Below, in pieces: positions 26,658 to 37,856 of a stretch of 42,350 nt of DNA (within the stretch, counting starts at the first letter, position 1; the number at the start of each line of letters is the position of its first letter). Made by a program: the position numbers and the translations under genes. Source of the stretch: Vitreoscilla sp. (lineage in GTDB: Bacteria; Pseudomonadota; Gammaproteobacteria; Burkholderiales; Burkholderiaceae_C); NCBI GenBank assembly GCA_018780145.1, contig JADMKA010000157.1, positions 1 through 42,350 on the forward strand. Direction: 5' to 3'. The notes below the pieces were generated by a model. It did no database searches. It had not been told where the DNA came from and saw only the letters and a program-made list of their open reading frames with translations.

Positions 26658-26684
26658 TTGGCAAATTAATTTTCATTAGGCAAA
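26658..26684 (+). promoter_or_regulatory. AT-rich control region of the IclR gene with direct repeats
   Basis: Two copies of GGCAAA (26660-26665 and 26679-26684) stand 19 bases apart, about two helical turns, around TAAT-TTTC-ATTA (26667-26678). TTGGCA (26658-26663) could be a -35 box, with a poor -10. The patch is much richer in AT than its surroundings and is a fair candidate for an autoregulatory site. Confidence 0.4.
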
Positions 26685-26709
26685 CTACGCGCCATCCCAA
26701 GGAGGACGC

Positions 26710-27549
26710 GTGCAAGCCGCCGAGAACGATCAAGAAGACAAGGGCCAGCGGGCCGTGCAATCCATCGAGGTCGGCGGGCGGCTGCTGCTGGCGCTGGCCC
26801 ACAGCACCGCGCCGATGACCCTGAAGGACCTGGCAGCACAGGCCCGCCTCTCGGCCTCACGGGCCCACCCCTACCTGGTCAGCTTCGGCAAGCTTCGGCT
26901 GATCGAGCAGGACGCCGACACCGGCCGCTACGCGCTGGGCCCGGCCGCCTTGCAGCTGGGGCTGACCTGCCTGGCCCAGCTGGACCCGGTGCGGGCTGCC
27001 CTGCCCGTGGCCCAGGAATTGGCCGCCTCCACCGGCTATGCGGTGGCGCTGGCCGTATGGGGCAACTTCGGCCCGACCATCGTGCGCATGATCGACGCGC
27101 GCCAGCCCCTGCACGTGGCCATGCGGGCCGGCACGGTGATGTCCATCCTGGGCACCGCCACGGGCCGTGCCTTCGCCGCGGCCATGCCAGCCGAACGCAT
27201 CGAGCAGGCCTTCGCCCAGGCGCTGGGGGATTCACCGGATTTCGCCACCGCACTGCTGCCGGACCAGGCCGACGCCTTGCGCGAGGCTCAGCGGGAGGTG
27301 CAGGAGCACGGCGTGGCACGGGCCCAGGGCCGGCCGATCCCGGGGGTGAACGCCTTCAGCGCGGCGGCCTATGACCATGAGGGCTCACCGGCCGTGGTGA
27401 TCACCGCGCTGGGCCACCAGGACCACTTCCCGGTGGCCTGGGATTCGAGCGCGGCCGACGCGGTGCGCGCGGCGGCCGCCGAGATTTCCAGCCGCCTCGG
27501 CTGGCGCGGGGCCTTGGCTCAAGCCGGCGCGCCAAGAGCGGGGTCGTAG
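26710..27549 (+). CDS. IclR-family transcriptional regulator
   Basis: A 279-residue IclR-type regulator with an N-terminal winged HTH (about 15-75: [15 protein letters not shown], then [22 protein letters not shown]) and a C-terminal effector domain (about 90-265). [16 protein letters not shown] and the [14 protein letters not shown] region are typical of the effector pocket. It starts at GTG 26710 behind a strong GGAGG four bases upstream. It converges on dadA and the two coding regions overlap by 31 bases at their 3' ends. A role in D-amino acid metabolism is possible from position, but convergent arrangement makes that weak. Confidence 0.9.
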   Translation: MQAAENDQEDKGQRAVQSIEVGGRLLLALAHSTAPMTLKDLAAQARLSASRAHPYLVSFGKLRLIEQDADTGRYALGPAALQLGLTCLAQLDPVRAALPVAQELAASTGYAVALAVWGNFGPTIVRMIDARQPLHVAMRAGTVMSILGTATGRAFAAAMPAERIEQAFAQALGDSPDFATALLPDQADALREAQREVQEHGVARAQGRPIPGVNAFSAAAYDHEGSPAVVITALGHQDHFPVAWDSSAADAVRAAAAEISSRLGWRGALAQAGAPRAGS

Positions 27550-28793
27550 CGGGCGATCGTCAGGCCCTCGGTGTCGATCTCCGGATCGCGCCCGACCATC
27601 CAGTCCGCCAGCAGGCGGCCGGTGCCGGCGGCCATGGTCCAGCCCAGCGTGCCGTGGCCGGTGGCCAGCCACAGGTTGGGCAGGCGGGTCGGGCCGACCA
27701 CGGGTGTGCCGTCCGGCGTCATCGGCCGCAGGCCGCACCAGAACTCGGCCTGGGCCACATCGCCGCCGCGCGGGAACAGATCGGTGACGACGAAATCCAG
27801 CGTGCGGCGGCGTGAGTCGTCCAGCCCCATGTCGAAGCCGGAGAGCTGCGCCGTGCCGCCCACGCGGATGCGGTCGCCCAAGCGGGTGACGGCGACCTTG
27901 TGGGTTTCGTCCATGATGGTGGATTCGGGCGCGTGCTCCGGCTCGGTGATGGGCACGGTGATCGAATAGCCCTTGACCGGATACACCGGCAGGCGCAGGC
28001 CCAGCGGCTTGAGCATGGCGGGCGAGTGGCTGCCCAGCGCCAGCAGGTACTGGTCGGCCCGGACCTCGCCGGTGCTGGTGGTGACGCCCGTGATGCGCGA
28101 ACCGTCGTGGGCCAGCTGGCGGATCTGCACGCCGAAGCGGAACTGCACCCCCTGCGCGGCAGCCATCGCGGCCAGCGCATTGGTGAACTTGAAGCAATCG
28201 CCGGTTTCGTCGCCCGGCAGCCGCAGCGCCCCGACGAACTTGTGCTGCACCTCCTTCAGCGCCGGCTCGTGGGCCAGGTAGCCGCTGCGGTCCAGCAGCT
28301 CGTACGGCACGCCGTACTGCTGCAGGATCTCGATGTCCTTGGCGGTGCCGTCCAATTGCTTCTGGGTGCGAAACAACTGCAGCGTGCCCTGCATGCGCTC
28401 GTCGTAGCGGATGCCGGTGTCGGCGCGCAGCTGCTTCATGCAATCGCGGCTGTACTCGGCCAGGCGCACCATGCGCGCCTTGTTGATGCGGTAGCGCGCC
28501 TCGGTGCAGTTGGCCAGCGTGGCCAGGCCCCAGCGCCACATCGCCCAATCCAACATCGGCTTGATGACCAGCGGGCTGTGGTGCATCAGCAGCCACTTGA
28601 CGGCCTTCACCGGCACCCCGGGCCCGGCCCATGGCGCCGAGTAGCCAGGCGACACCTCGCCGGCGTTTGCGAAACTGGTTTCGAGGGCCGGGCCGGGCTG
28701 ACGCTCCAGCACGGTCACCTCGTGCCCGGCCCGGGCCAGGTAGTAGGCCGCGGTGGTGCCGATGACGCCGCTGCCGAGGATCGCGATCTTCAT
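27519..28793 (-). CDS. dadA: D-amino acid dehydrogenase, small subunit type
   Basis: A 424-residue FAD-dependent enzyme that oxidatively deaminates D-amino acids, feeding electrons to the respiratory chain at the inner face of the membrane. The N-terminal dinucleotide loop [14 protein letters not shown] (about 7-20) is followed by [28 protein letters not shown], recognised here in parts as the DadA signature. [16 protein letters not shown] and [15 protein letters not shown] near the C-terminus complete the FAD site. Its length is that of DadA. No alanine racemase gene is adjacent, unlike the E. coli dadAX pair. Its 3' end overlaps the IclR coding region by 31 bases on the opposite strand. Confidence 0.95.
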   Translation of the reverse strand: MKIAILGSGVIGTTAAYYLARAGHEVTVLERQPGPALETSFANAGEVSPGYSAPWAGPGVPVKAVKWLLMHHSPLVIKPMLDWAMWRWGLATLANCTEARYRINKARMVRLAEYSRDCMKQLRADTGIRYDERMQGTLQLFRTQKQLDGTAKDIEILQQYGVPYELLDRSGYLAHEPALKEVQHKFVGALRLPGDETGDCFKFTNALAAMAAAQGVQFRFGVQIRQLAHDGSRITGVTTSTGEVRADQYLLALGSHSPAMLKPLGLRLPVYPVKGYSITVPITEPEHAPESTIMDETHKVAVTRLGDRIRVGGTAQLSGFDMGLDDSRRRTLDFVVTDLFPRGGDVAQAEFWCGLRPMTPDGTPVVGPTRLPNLWLATGHGTLGWTMAAGTGRLLADWMVGRDPEIDTEGLTIARYDPALGAPA

Positions 28794-28903
28794 GGTGTCC
28801 TTTGCTCAGTACCGCTGCCGGGCAAATGGTGCCACAGTGGTCCTGCCGCCGCCGGCGTCTGGAGGACGCCTAAGATCGGGATACATATGATCTGGCCCAC
28901 CCC

Positions 28904-30442
28904 ATGAACGCACGCCCCCCAGGCGGCGGCCAGCAGCGCGAGGCCGACCTGGCGCGCACCATCGGTCTTGCCTTGGGCGGGATCGCCATCGGAGCTGCTC
29001 TGTTTCAGCACGGGATCAACTCCGTCTGGTGGCTGGGCCTGCTCGCACTGCACATGCTGGTGTGGCCACAGATCGCCCGCGCCCGGGTTGCCCGCAGCGC
29101 CTCGCCTGCTGCGGCCGAACTCGGCAACCTCCACATCGACGCCGCGCTGTGCGGTTGGTGGCTGCCGGCCATGGGCTTCAACCCACTCCCCGCAGCCCTG
29201 CTGGTCACGGCCTTGTCTGCCAACAACCTGGCTGTCGGCGGAGCCCGCCAATTGGGGTCGGGGCTGGCCGCGCTGGCAGCCGGCGCGGTACTGGGCTGTG
29301 CAACCTTCGGAATGGGCTTCGAGCCGCTGGTGACGCTCCCGACACTGCTGGCCTGCCTGCCGCTGCTGGTGGCCTGCCCCCTGTACATCGGCAGCATCCC
29401 CCAACGCCTGTCGCACCGTTTGCAGCTGCAGCAGCAGGTACTCGAACGATCCGAGCAACTTCATCGGACGACCCTCGACGCCATGCAGGCCGGCATCGTG
29501 CTCTACGACGCGCAGGACCGTCTGGTGATGTGCAACCGCGACTTCCGCGAGTTGTACGGCCCGATTTCCGCGACATTCGAGCCTGGGGTCAGCTTTGAGG
29601 CATTGCTCTGGCGTGCCGTGAACGCCGGGCTGATCCCTGAGGCAGAAGGAAGGGAGGCCGCCTGGGTGGCCGAGCGCCTGCAAGCGCATGTCGAGCCACA
29701 CGCACCCGTGCTGCGTGAATTGCCAGGAGGGCAATGGCGCCGAATCGTCGAAAGACGCCTGCCAGACGGCAGCTTGCTGGCGTTCAGCACCGATGTGACC
29801 GAGTTGGTGATGCGCGAGCGCGAGCTGGAACGCATCGTTGGCGAGCGCGACGAATATGCACGGGCGGTCAAGGAGGCCAACGACCAACTGGCGCGCCTGT
29901 CCGAAACCGACGCGTTGACAGGCATTGCCAACCGGCGCCAGTTCGACCGCAGGTTGAGCGAGGAGATCCGTCGCGCTCAGCGCCACCAGACGCCACTGGC
30001 GCTGGTGATGATCGACGTGGATCATTTCAAGCGCTACAACGACCTGCACGGCCACCCGGCCGGAGACCGCTGCCTGAGAGAGATCGCCACCATACTGAGG
30101 CAATGCACCCAGCGCGCGGCCGACCTCGCCGCGCGCTATGGCGGCGAAGAATTTGCCCTGCTGTTGCCGCACACCGGCCTGGCGGAAGCCTATGCAATCG
30201 CCAAACGGTGTGCCGAAGCCGTGGCCAGGGCAGGCCTGCCACACGGCGACTCGCCCGACTCCGCCATCGTCACGCTCAGCATGGGCCTGTCCGTGGCGAG
30301 ACCCGATCAGCCGCAGCATGACGCCGAGGCATTGCTGCACGAGGCCGACCACGCGCTGTACATGGCCAAGAAGGGCGGGCGAAACCGTATCGAGCCCTCG
30401 AGTGCCGGCGCGCCGGGCCTCATCCCAAGGGAGATGGCATGA
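28904..30442 (+). CDS. Diguanylate cyclase: MASE2 membrane sensor, PAS, GGDEF
   Basis: A 512-residue inner-membrane signalling enzyme that makes cyclic di-GMP. The N-terminus (about 15-170) is a MASE2-type sensor with several helices, recognisable from the AELGNLHIDAALCGWW and MGFNPLPAALLVT segments. A PAS domain (about 195-300) starts LDAMQAGIVLYDAQDRL, a short coiled coil follows, and the GGDEF domain fills about 340-500. The active site is GGEEF (413-417), so it should be active. The product-inhibition site RxxD is present as RAAD (404-407). The PAS ligand is unknown. TATGAT (28886-28891) just before the ATG may be a -10 box; no ribosome binding site is clear. The next small gene overlaps by ATGA. 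Confidence 0.94.
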   Translation: MNARPPGGGQQREADLARTIGLALGGIAIGAALFQHGINSVWWLGLLALHMLVWPQIARARVARSASPAAAELGNLHIDAALCGWWLPAMGFNPLPAALLVTALSANNLAVGGARQLGSGLAALAAGAVLGCATFGMGFEPLVTLPTLLACLPLLVACPLYIGSIPQRLSHRLQLQQQVLERSEQLHRTTLDAMQAGIVLYDAQDRLVMCNRDFRELYGPISATFEPGVSFEALLWRAVNAGLIPEAEGREAAWVAERLQAHVEPHAPVLRELPGGQWRRIVERRLPDGSLLAFSTDVTELVMRERELERIVGERDEYARAVKEANDQLARLSETDALTGIANRRQFDRRLSEEIRRAQRHQTPLALVMIDVDHFKRYNDLHGHPAGDRCLREIATILRQCTQRAADLAARYGGEEFALLLPHTGLAEAYAIAKRCAEAVARAGLPHGDSPDSAIVTLSMGLSVARPDQPQHDAEALLHEADHALYMAKKGGRNRIEPSSAGAPGLIPREMA

Positions 30443-30624
30443 AAGCTTACGTCGCCACCACCGGACTGGCGTTCGCCCTGCTCGTCATGGCGCATCTGGT
30501 GCGATTGGGACTGGAAGGTTCGCGGTTGTTGACCGAACCCGACTTTGTCATGGCGACCATCGTGCCTGCGGGCCTGAGCGTCTGGGCCTGGCGCCTGTTC
30601 AAACAATTCCGAGAGAAACGGTGA
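30439..30624 (+). CDS. Small two-helix membrane protein (61 aa)
   Basis: A 61-residue protein with two hydrophobic segments (about 3-21 and 36-53) and a basic tail FKQFREKR, suggesting a helical hairpin in the inner membrane with the C-terminus in the cytoplasm. I do not recognise the family. The ATG at 30439 overlaps the cyclase stop (ATGA) and has GGGAG at the right distance, so translation is probably coupled. Position suggests it could modulate or accompany the cyclase, but this is inference only. It converges with tmRNA; two hairpins lie between them. Confidence 0.75.
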   Translation: MKAYVATTGLAFALLVMAHLVRLGLEGSRLLTEPDFVMATIVPAGLSVWAWRLFKQFREKR

Positions 30625-30641
30625 ACAGGCTGCTCGGAGTC

Positions 30642-30690
30642 GACAACGCCCCGACTGCGGGGCGTTGTCTGGTGCCAGGGGCTTGGCACC
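30642..30690. terminator. Two hairpins between the small membrane-protein gene and tmRNA
   Basis: An 11-bp stem (30642-30652 with 30659-30669, loop GACTGC) and a 7-bp stem (30671-30677 with 30684-30690) stand side by side just beyond the 3' end of tmRNA. Neither is followed by a T-run in either direction, so they may act as processing or weak bidirectional termination structures. Confidence 0.45.
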
Positions 30691-30696
30691 TTGAGA

Positions 30697-31069
30697 TGGT
30701 GGAGCCGGGGGGAATTGAACCCCCGTCCGCAAGCCATTGCCAGGTAGATCTACATGCTTAGCTGACTGATTTGAGTCTCACCCGCCCGGTCGCGCAGCAG
30801 CACGCTACCGGACTTGCCAGCCACTTGATCTTGTTCCCTGGTGAGTGGCCCACCGGGAAACCAGCCAATGTGAATGACCTCTCAGCTTCCGACCTTGCGG
30901 TCTTCAACCCGGCCCATTGGCCAACCGTTGAGAGGCTCACCGGTGTTAAGCGGCGAGGGCGTACGAAGTATCGTTCGCAGTTACTTTGTTTCCAGTGGTT
31001 TTACGAGCGAACTGGTGCTCGGCATGCCCTTTCCCAACTCCGCACCCACGTCGAAACCAGGTCGGCCCC
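30697..31069 (-). ncRNA. ssrA: Transfer-messenger RNA (tmRNA)
   Basis: A 373-base one-piece tmRNA that frees stalled ribosomes and tags the unfinished protein. The tRNA-like end pairs 5' GGGGCCG with 3' CGGCTCC, followed by A and an encoded CCA ending at 30697; the 3' part holds GGTTCAATTCC as T arm and loop. The tag frame (30946-30978) reads ANDTSYALAA then TAA, ending in the LAA that ClpXP recognises, with the first Ala added from the charged tmRNA. It is transcribed leftward, directly after gph, and needs SmpB, which is not in this window. Identity is firm; the precise 5' end is inferred from acceptor pairing. Confidence 0.96.
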
Positions 31070-31080
31070 AGGAAGCAGGT

Positions 31081-31107
31081 AGTTTAGGCCAGTTCCAGCC
31101 AGTTCAA
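31081..31107 (-). promoter_or_regulatory. Possible ssrA promoter inside the end of gph
   Basis: Read leftward, TTGAAC (31102-31107) and TAAACT (31081-31086) are 15 bases apart, shorter than ideal. The -10 box overlaps the gph stop codon and would start RNA a few bases before the mature tmRNA 5' end, which RNase P normally trims. Confidence 0.35.
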
Positions 31108-31767
31108 GAGCTGATCGGGCCTTTCGATGATGGCGTCGGCACCCCAGGCCTCGATGGCCTCGCCTTCGCCCAGGTAGCCCCAGGCCACGGCGATGGTGGC
31201 CATGCCGGCTGCCCGGCCGGCCTGCACATCCCGCAGGTCGTCGCCCACATAGAGGCATTCTTCAGGGGCGCAACCCACGCGGCGCGCGGCCTCCCACAGC
31301 GGCTCGGGGTGCGGCTTGGCGTGGGCGGTGGTGTCGCCGCACACCAGCGTGTCGCTGAGTGCCATCAGGCCCAGGCCCTGCACCACCGGCAGCGCGAAGC
31401 GGCTGGCCTTGTTGGTGACGATGCCCCAGGCCAGGCCCGCTTCGCGGATGGATGCCAGCAGTTCCGATACGCCCTCGAAGACGCGTGTGCGCTCCAACAT
31501 CGCCATCTCGTAGCGCAACAGGAACGCATCACGCAGCGGCTCGAACTCGGCCTGGCCTGGGGCGACGCCAAAGGCGCGGCCGATCATGCCGCGCGCCCCA
31601 GCCCCCACCATCGGGCGCAGTTGCTCGTAGGGCAAGGCAGGGAGGCCATGATCGGCACGCAGGGCGTTGGCCGCGCCCGCGAGATCGGGTGCGCTGTCGA
31701 TCAACGTGCCATCCAGATCGAACAGCACCGCGCGGGGTCGGCGCCGGCTCACGCGGGGCGCTGGCAT
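31084..31767 (-). CDS. gph: Phosphoglycolate phosphatase (HAD superfamily)
   Basis: A 227-residue HAD hydrolase that removes phosphate from 2-phosphoglycolate, a by-product of DNA repair and oxygenase side reactions. Motif I is FDLDGTL (residues 16-22) with both Asp residues, motif II is the Thr in IVTNK, the lysine is in HAKPHPEP, and motif III is YVGDDLRD. A helical cap lies between motifs I and II. It follows ubiG on the same strand, the common Burkholderiales order. With ATG 31767 it overlaps ubiG by 19 bases; a GTG at 31752 would give a tidy GTGA overlap and a protein five residues shorter, and I cannot choose firmly between them. Confidence 0.93.
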   Translation of the reverse strand: MPAPRVSRRRPRAVLFDLDGTLIDSAPDLAGAANALRADHGLPALPYEQLRPMVGAGARGMIGRAFGVAPGQAEFEPLRDAFLLRYEMAMLERTRVFEGVSELLASIREAGLAWGIVTNKASRFALPVVQGLGLMALSDTLVCGDTTAHAKPHPEPLWEAARRVGCAPEECLYVGDDLRDVQAGRAAGMATIAVAWGYLGEGEAIEAWGADAIIERPDQLLNWLELA

Positions 31768-32462
31768 GCCACCAGGTAGTTCACATTCGTGTTGGCAGAG
31801 AGCCAGTAGCGCTTCGTCAACGGGTTGTATTCCATGCCCTTGAAGTGCTCCACCTCCAGCCCGGCCTCACGCGCGAAGCGTGCCAGTTCACTGGGGCGGA
31901 TGAAGCGCGCGTACTCGTGCGTGCCCTTGGGCAGCAGGCCCAACACATGCTCGGCGCCGACGATGGCGAAGAGAAACGCCTTCGGGTTGCGGTTGAGCGT
32001 GGAGAAGAACACCCAGCCACCGGGCTTCACCAGTTGCGCACACGCCCGCACCACCGAGGCAGGCTCGGGCACGTGCTCGAGCATCTCCATGCAGGTCACG
32101 GTGTCGAAACTGCCCGGCCGCTCGGCGGCCAGTTGCTCGACGGCGACCTCGCGGTAGTCCAGGCCCTCGACCTCTGACTCCATGGCGTGGAGTTGCGCCA
32201 CCTTCAGAGGCTTGGTCGACAGATCGATTCCCAGCACGCGCGCGCCGCGGCGTGCCATGGATTCGGCCAGGATGCCGCCGCCGCAACCCACATCCAGCAC
32301 GGCGGTGCCCTTCAGCGTGGCAAGGCTGGCGATCCAGTCGAGCCGCAGAGGGTTGATCTGGTGCAGCGGCCGGAACTCGCCATCCGGATCCCACCAGCGG
32401 TGGGCCAGATCGCCGAATTTGGCAAGCTCCAGGGGGTCTGCATTCAGGGTGGTTGAACTCAT
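31749..32462 (-). CDS. ubiG: Ubiquinone biosynthesis O-methyltransferase
   Basis: A 237-residue SAM-dependent methyltransferase that performs both O-methylations in ubiquinone synthesis. The SAM loop is [16 protein letters not shown], and [22 protein letters not shown] marks the N-terminal UbiG segment, here seen in parts. EMLEHVPEP and [16 protein letters not shown] follow in the usual order, the latter being a membrane-contacting stretch of UbiG. The ATG at 32462 gives [10 protein letters not shown], as in close relatives, though no strong ribosome binding site is visible. It lies between the OmpA-type gene (whose terminator precedes it) and gph, with which it overlaps. Confidence 0.96.
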   Translation of the reverse strand: MSSTTLNADPLELAKFGDLAHRWWDPDGEFRPLHQINPLRLDWIASLATLKGTAVLDVGCGGGILAESMARRGARVLGIDLSTKPLKVAQLHAMESEVEGLDYREVAVEQLAAERPGSFDTVTCMEMLEHVPEPASVVRACAQLVKPGGWVFFSTLNRNPKAFLFAIVGAEHVLGLLPKGTHEYARFIRPSELARFAREAGLEVEHFKGMEYNPLTKRYWLSANTNVNYLVACQRPA

Positions 32463-32500
32463 GACGCCATGGTAATCAATGGAAGGAAAATCGTCGGGCC

Positions 32501-32530
32501 AAAACAAAAACCCCGCCGAAGCGGGGTTTT
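32501..32530 (-). terminator. Intrinsic terminator of the OmpA-domain gene
   Basis: Read leftward: AAAACCCCGC, loop TTCG, GCGGGGTTTT, then a T-rich tail (TTTTTGTTTT overlapping the stem end). This is a textbook rho-independent terminator with a stable tetraloop, 20 bases beyond the stop at 32551, and separates this gene from ubiG. Confidence 0.88.
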
Positions 32531-32550
32531 CAGAAGCATCGGAGAACCGA

Positions 32551-33210
32551 TTACTTCGTGGCGCGGGTACCGACGACCTCGATTTCGACGCGGCGATTCT
32601 TCGCCTTGCCTTCCTTGGTCTTGTTGTCGGCCACGGGCTGCTTTTCGCCCTTGCCTTCGGTGTACACGCGGTTCTTCTCGATGCCCTTCTCGACCAGATA
32701 GGCCTTGACGGCTTCGGAGCGGCGCACCGACAGCTTCTGGTTGTAGGCATCGGAGCCGTCGCTGTCGGTGTGGCCGACGGCGATGATGACTTCCAGGTTC
32801 ACACCCTTGGTCTTGCTCACGAGGTCATCCAGCTTGGCCTTGGCTTCAGGCTTCAGCACCGACTTGTCGACGTCGAAGAAGGCGTCGGCAGCGTAGGTGA
32901 CCTTCTCGCTCACCGGAGCAGGCTTCGGAGGAGCCGGCGGCGGGGGCGGGGGCGGGGGCGCCACGGCAGGAGCCGGGGCAGGTGCCGGAGCGGGCGGCGG
33001 CGGCGGCTTGATCGCGCCATCGCAGTTCTCGGCGGCGGTGGCCGGCGTCCAGTTGGCGTCACGCCAGCAGAGTTCGCTGGTGCCGTTCTTCCACACTTGG
33101 CCATCCGCGTTGCGCCAGTTGTCAATCGACTTCTGGGCAAACGCGCTCGACATCGGCGCGGCAAGCGCAGCCGATGCAAAGAGCATCGCCACCTTGTTCA
33201 ATTTCTTCAT
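32551..33210 (-). CDS. OmpA-domain envelope protein without a beta-barrel
   Basis: A 219-residue exported protein. The signal peptide ends AFA at residue 25. A short Trp-rich domain with two cysteines (48 and 63, ELCWRDANW and ENCDGAI) follows, then a Pro/Ala linker (about 69-97), and then the OmpA C-terminal peptidoglycan-binding domain (about 100-215), with [26 protein letters not shown] and the Arg pair in NRRVEIEV. The usual eight-strand barrel is absent, so it likely bridges the envelope or peptidoglycan as a soluble or associated protein. GAGGAGA precedes the ATG at 33210. It diverges from gyrA and ends in a strong terminator, so it is probably monocistronic and well expressed. Confidence 0.92.
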   Translation of the reverse strand: MKKLNKVAMLFASAALAAPMSSAFAQKSIDNWRNADGQVWKNGTSELCWRDANWTPATAAENCDGAIKPPPPPAPAPAPAPAVAPPPPPPPPAPPKPAPVSEKVTYAADAFFDVDKSVLKPEAKAKLDDLVSKTKGVNLEVIIAVGHTDSDGSDAYNQKLSVRRSEAVKAYLVEKGIEKNRVYTEGKGEKQPVADNKTKEGKAKNRRVEIEVVGTRATK

Positions 33211-33410
33211 GATTCTCCTCTCAAGGAAAGCCGCAGTTGCCTGCGTTACGTCCAAATCGGAAGCAAGATAACCTGGCAAACGCCCGGTTGGCGCGAGCGC
33301 TTACCACCGACGACTCATTGTGCCATAGGGTGTCGGATGGCCTGTATTTTGGGCCGGTGCTCGTGGCCAGGTGTGCGCCATGTTGCTGCGCCACCACAAG
33401 CGCGCCCCCT

Positions 33411-33416
33411 TAGAAT
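33411..33416 (+). promoter_or_regulatory. Possible -10 box of the gyrA promoter
   Basis: TAGAAT (five of six consensus bases) lies 71 bases before the gyrA ATG in the 277-base gap shared with the OmpA-type gene. No matching -35 box was found at 16-18 bases, so confidence is low. Nothing else convincing was seen in this gap. Confidence 0.3.
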
Positions 33417-33487
33417 CCCATTTTTGCGCAGACCAGCGCACGTCTTGTGCGCCGGCTGGCCTTGTTCGGCCTCGCCCGCCTCGCCTG

Positions 33488-36120
<2,633 letters not shown>

Positions 36121-36124
<4 letters not shown>

Positions 36125-36747
36125 AACACGCTTTGCCGATGAATCGCTTCCTCCCTTGGCTGGCTGCGGCTGCCCTGTCACTGTGCGCGGCGGGCGCCAG
36201 TGCCCAGACCAAGGCCGAGCTCGCCGCCCGGATCGTGAAGCTGCAACAGCCCGACATCGATTCGATGGCCCGCGGCATCGCTGGCGACACCGCCCAGCGC
36301 GTTCTGCAGGCGGCTGGCCAGGCGCTGCAGAACGTGCCGCCCGAAAAACGCGAGGCGCTGGGCAAGCAGATCCAGGCCGACGTGAAGGCCTTCTACGACG
36401 ACATCTCGGTCAACCTGCGTGACAGCGCCTCGCGCCAGGCACCAACCACCATCGGCCCGATGCTCGAGGAGCGCCTGAGCGAAGACGAGCTGAAGCAAGT
36501 GGCCGCCTGGCTGGAATCCTCAGCCGCCAAGAAATTCCTGCAGATGGGCGGCGACATGCAGACCCAGATGTCGCGCAAGCTGGTCGAAGACACGCGGGCC
36601 TCGATCGAGCCCAAGATGAAGGCCCTGGAACAAACGCTGCAGAAGCGCTTTTCCGCAGCGGCGGCGGCGGCTGGCAGCGCCCCGGCTGCCAGCGCACCAG
36701 CCAAGCCCGCATCTGCCCCTGCCGCCAAGGCCCCGGCGAAGAAGTAG
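36121..36747 (+). CDS. DUF2059-type exported protein
   Basis: A 208-residue exported helical protein, with a signal peptide ending GASA (cleavage before QTKAEL) and a body that resembles DUF2059 proteins ([24 protein letters not shown] is the recognisable part, near 120-142). The C-terminus is a low-complexity Ala/Pro/Lys tail ending APAKK. The function of this family is unknown. I placed the start at TTG 36121 because GAGGA lies six bases upstream and TTGA overlaps the gyrA stop; ATG 36139 gives an equally good signal peptide but has no ribosome binding site. It sits between gyrA and serC, a conserved position in Burkholderiales. Confidence 0.85.
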
Positions 36748-36758
36748 GTTGCCCGGCG

Positions 36759-37856
36759 GTGAACATGCGCCCCTACAACTTCTCGGCCGGCCCGGCGGCG
36801 CTGCCGGAGCCCGTGCTGCGCCAGGCCGCCGAGGAAATGCTCGACTGGCATGGCTGCGGCATGGGCGTCATGGAGATGAGCCACCGCGGCAAGGAGTTCA
36901 TCAGCATCTGCGAGGACGCCGAGCACACGCTGCGCGAGCTGCTGGCGGTGCCATCGAACGTGCGCATCCTGTTCATGCAGGGCGGCGGCCTGGGCGAGAA
37001 CGCCATCGTGCCGATGAACCTCTCGCGTGGCGGCGCGGTCGACGTGGTCGTCACCGGCTCCTGGAGCCAGAAGTCGCTGAAGGAAGCCGGCCGCTACGCC
37101 GACGCGCGCGCTGCGGCCAGCAACGAGGCCTCCGGCCACACCGAGCTGCCCGCCCCAGCCACCTGGGCGCTGCGCGACGAAGCCGCCTACGTGCATGTCT
37201 GCTCGAACGAGACCATCCACGGTGTCGAGATGCACACCCTGCCCGATCTGGCCGCGCTGGGCAGCCGGGCGCCGCTGGTGGTCGATTGCTCCTCGCACAT
37301 CCTGTCGCGCCCCATCGACTGGTCGCGCGTGGGCCTGGCCTTCGCCGGCGCGCAGAAGAACATCGGCCCGGCCGGGCTGACCCTGGTCTTCGTGCGCGAC
37401 GACCTGCTCGGCCACGCCCTGCCGATCTGCCCCTCGGCGTTCGACTATTCGGTCGTGGCCGCCAACGGCTCGATGTACAACACCCCGCCCACCTACGGCA
37501 TCTACATGGCCGGCCTGGTGTTCCACTGGGTGAAGGCCCAGGGCGGTGTGGCCGAGATGGACCGCCGTGCCGCCGAAAAAGCCGCCCTGCTGTACGGCTA
37601 CCTGGACGACAACGGCGGCTTCTACCGCAACCCAGTGGCGCCCGGCGCGCGCTCGCGGATGAACGTGCCTTTCTTCCTCGCCGACGAGCGCCTGAACGAG
37701 GCGTTCCTTACCGGCGCCCGCGAGGCCGGGCTGCTCCAGTTGAAGGGCCACAAATCGGTCGGCGGCATGCGTGCCTCGATCTACAACGCCATGCCGCTGT
37801 CCGGTGTGCAGGCGCTCGTGAACCACCTGCAGGATTTCGCCCGCCGCCATGGCTGA
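36759..37856 (+). CDS. serC: Phosphoserine aminotransferase
   Basis: A 365-residue PLP aminotransferase making 3-phosphoserine for serine synthesis, and 4-phosphohydroxythreonine for pyridoxal phosphate. [11 protein letters not shown] at the N-terminus, EMSHRGKEF, the PLP-lysine region [13 protein letters not shown] and the C-terminal [16 protein letters not shown] are the class V SerC signatures. The listed start is GTG 36759; ATG 36765, two codons later, is equally likely and neither has a strong ribosome binding site. It begins 11 bases after the DUF2059 gene and overlaps pheA by 8 bases, so it is part of the gyrA-side operon and coupled to aromatic amino acid synthesis. Confidence 0.97.
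   Translation: MNMRPYNFSAGPAALPEPVLRQAAEEMLDWHGCGMGVMEMSHRGKEFISICEDAEHTLRELLAVPSNVRILFMQGGGLGENAIVPMNLSRGGAVDVVVTGSWSQKSLKEAGRYADARAAASNEASGHTELPAPATWALRDEAAYVHVCSNETIHGVEMHTLPDLAALGSRAPLVVDCSSHILSRPIDWSRVGLAFAGAQKNIGPAGLTLVFVRDDLLGHALPICPSAFDYSVVAANGSMYNTPPTYGIYMAGLVFHWVKAQGGVAEMDRRAAEKAALLYGYLDDNGGFYRNPVAPGARSRMNVPFFLADERLNEAFLTGAREAGLLQLKGHKSVGGMRASIYNAMPLSGVQALVNHLQDFARRHG

Noticed and set aside
32937-33005. G-rich repeat as a CRISPR or mobile-element repeat
   Set aside because: It is a low-complexity polyproline coding tract without spacers or flanking duplications.
33383-33416. TTGCTG and TAGAAT as a full gyrA promoter
   Set aside because: The spacing is 22 bases, too long for sigma-70; only the -10 box was kept as a weak call.
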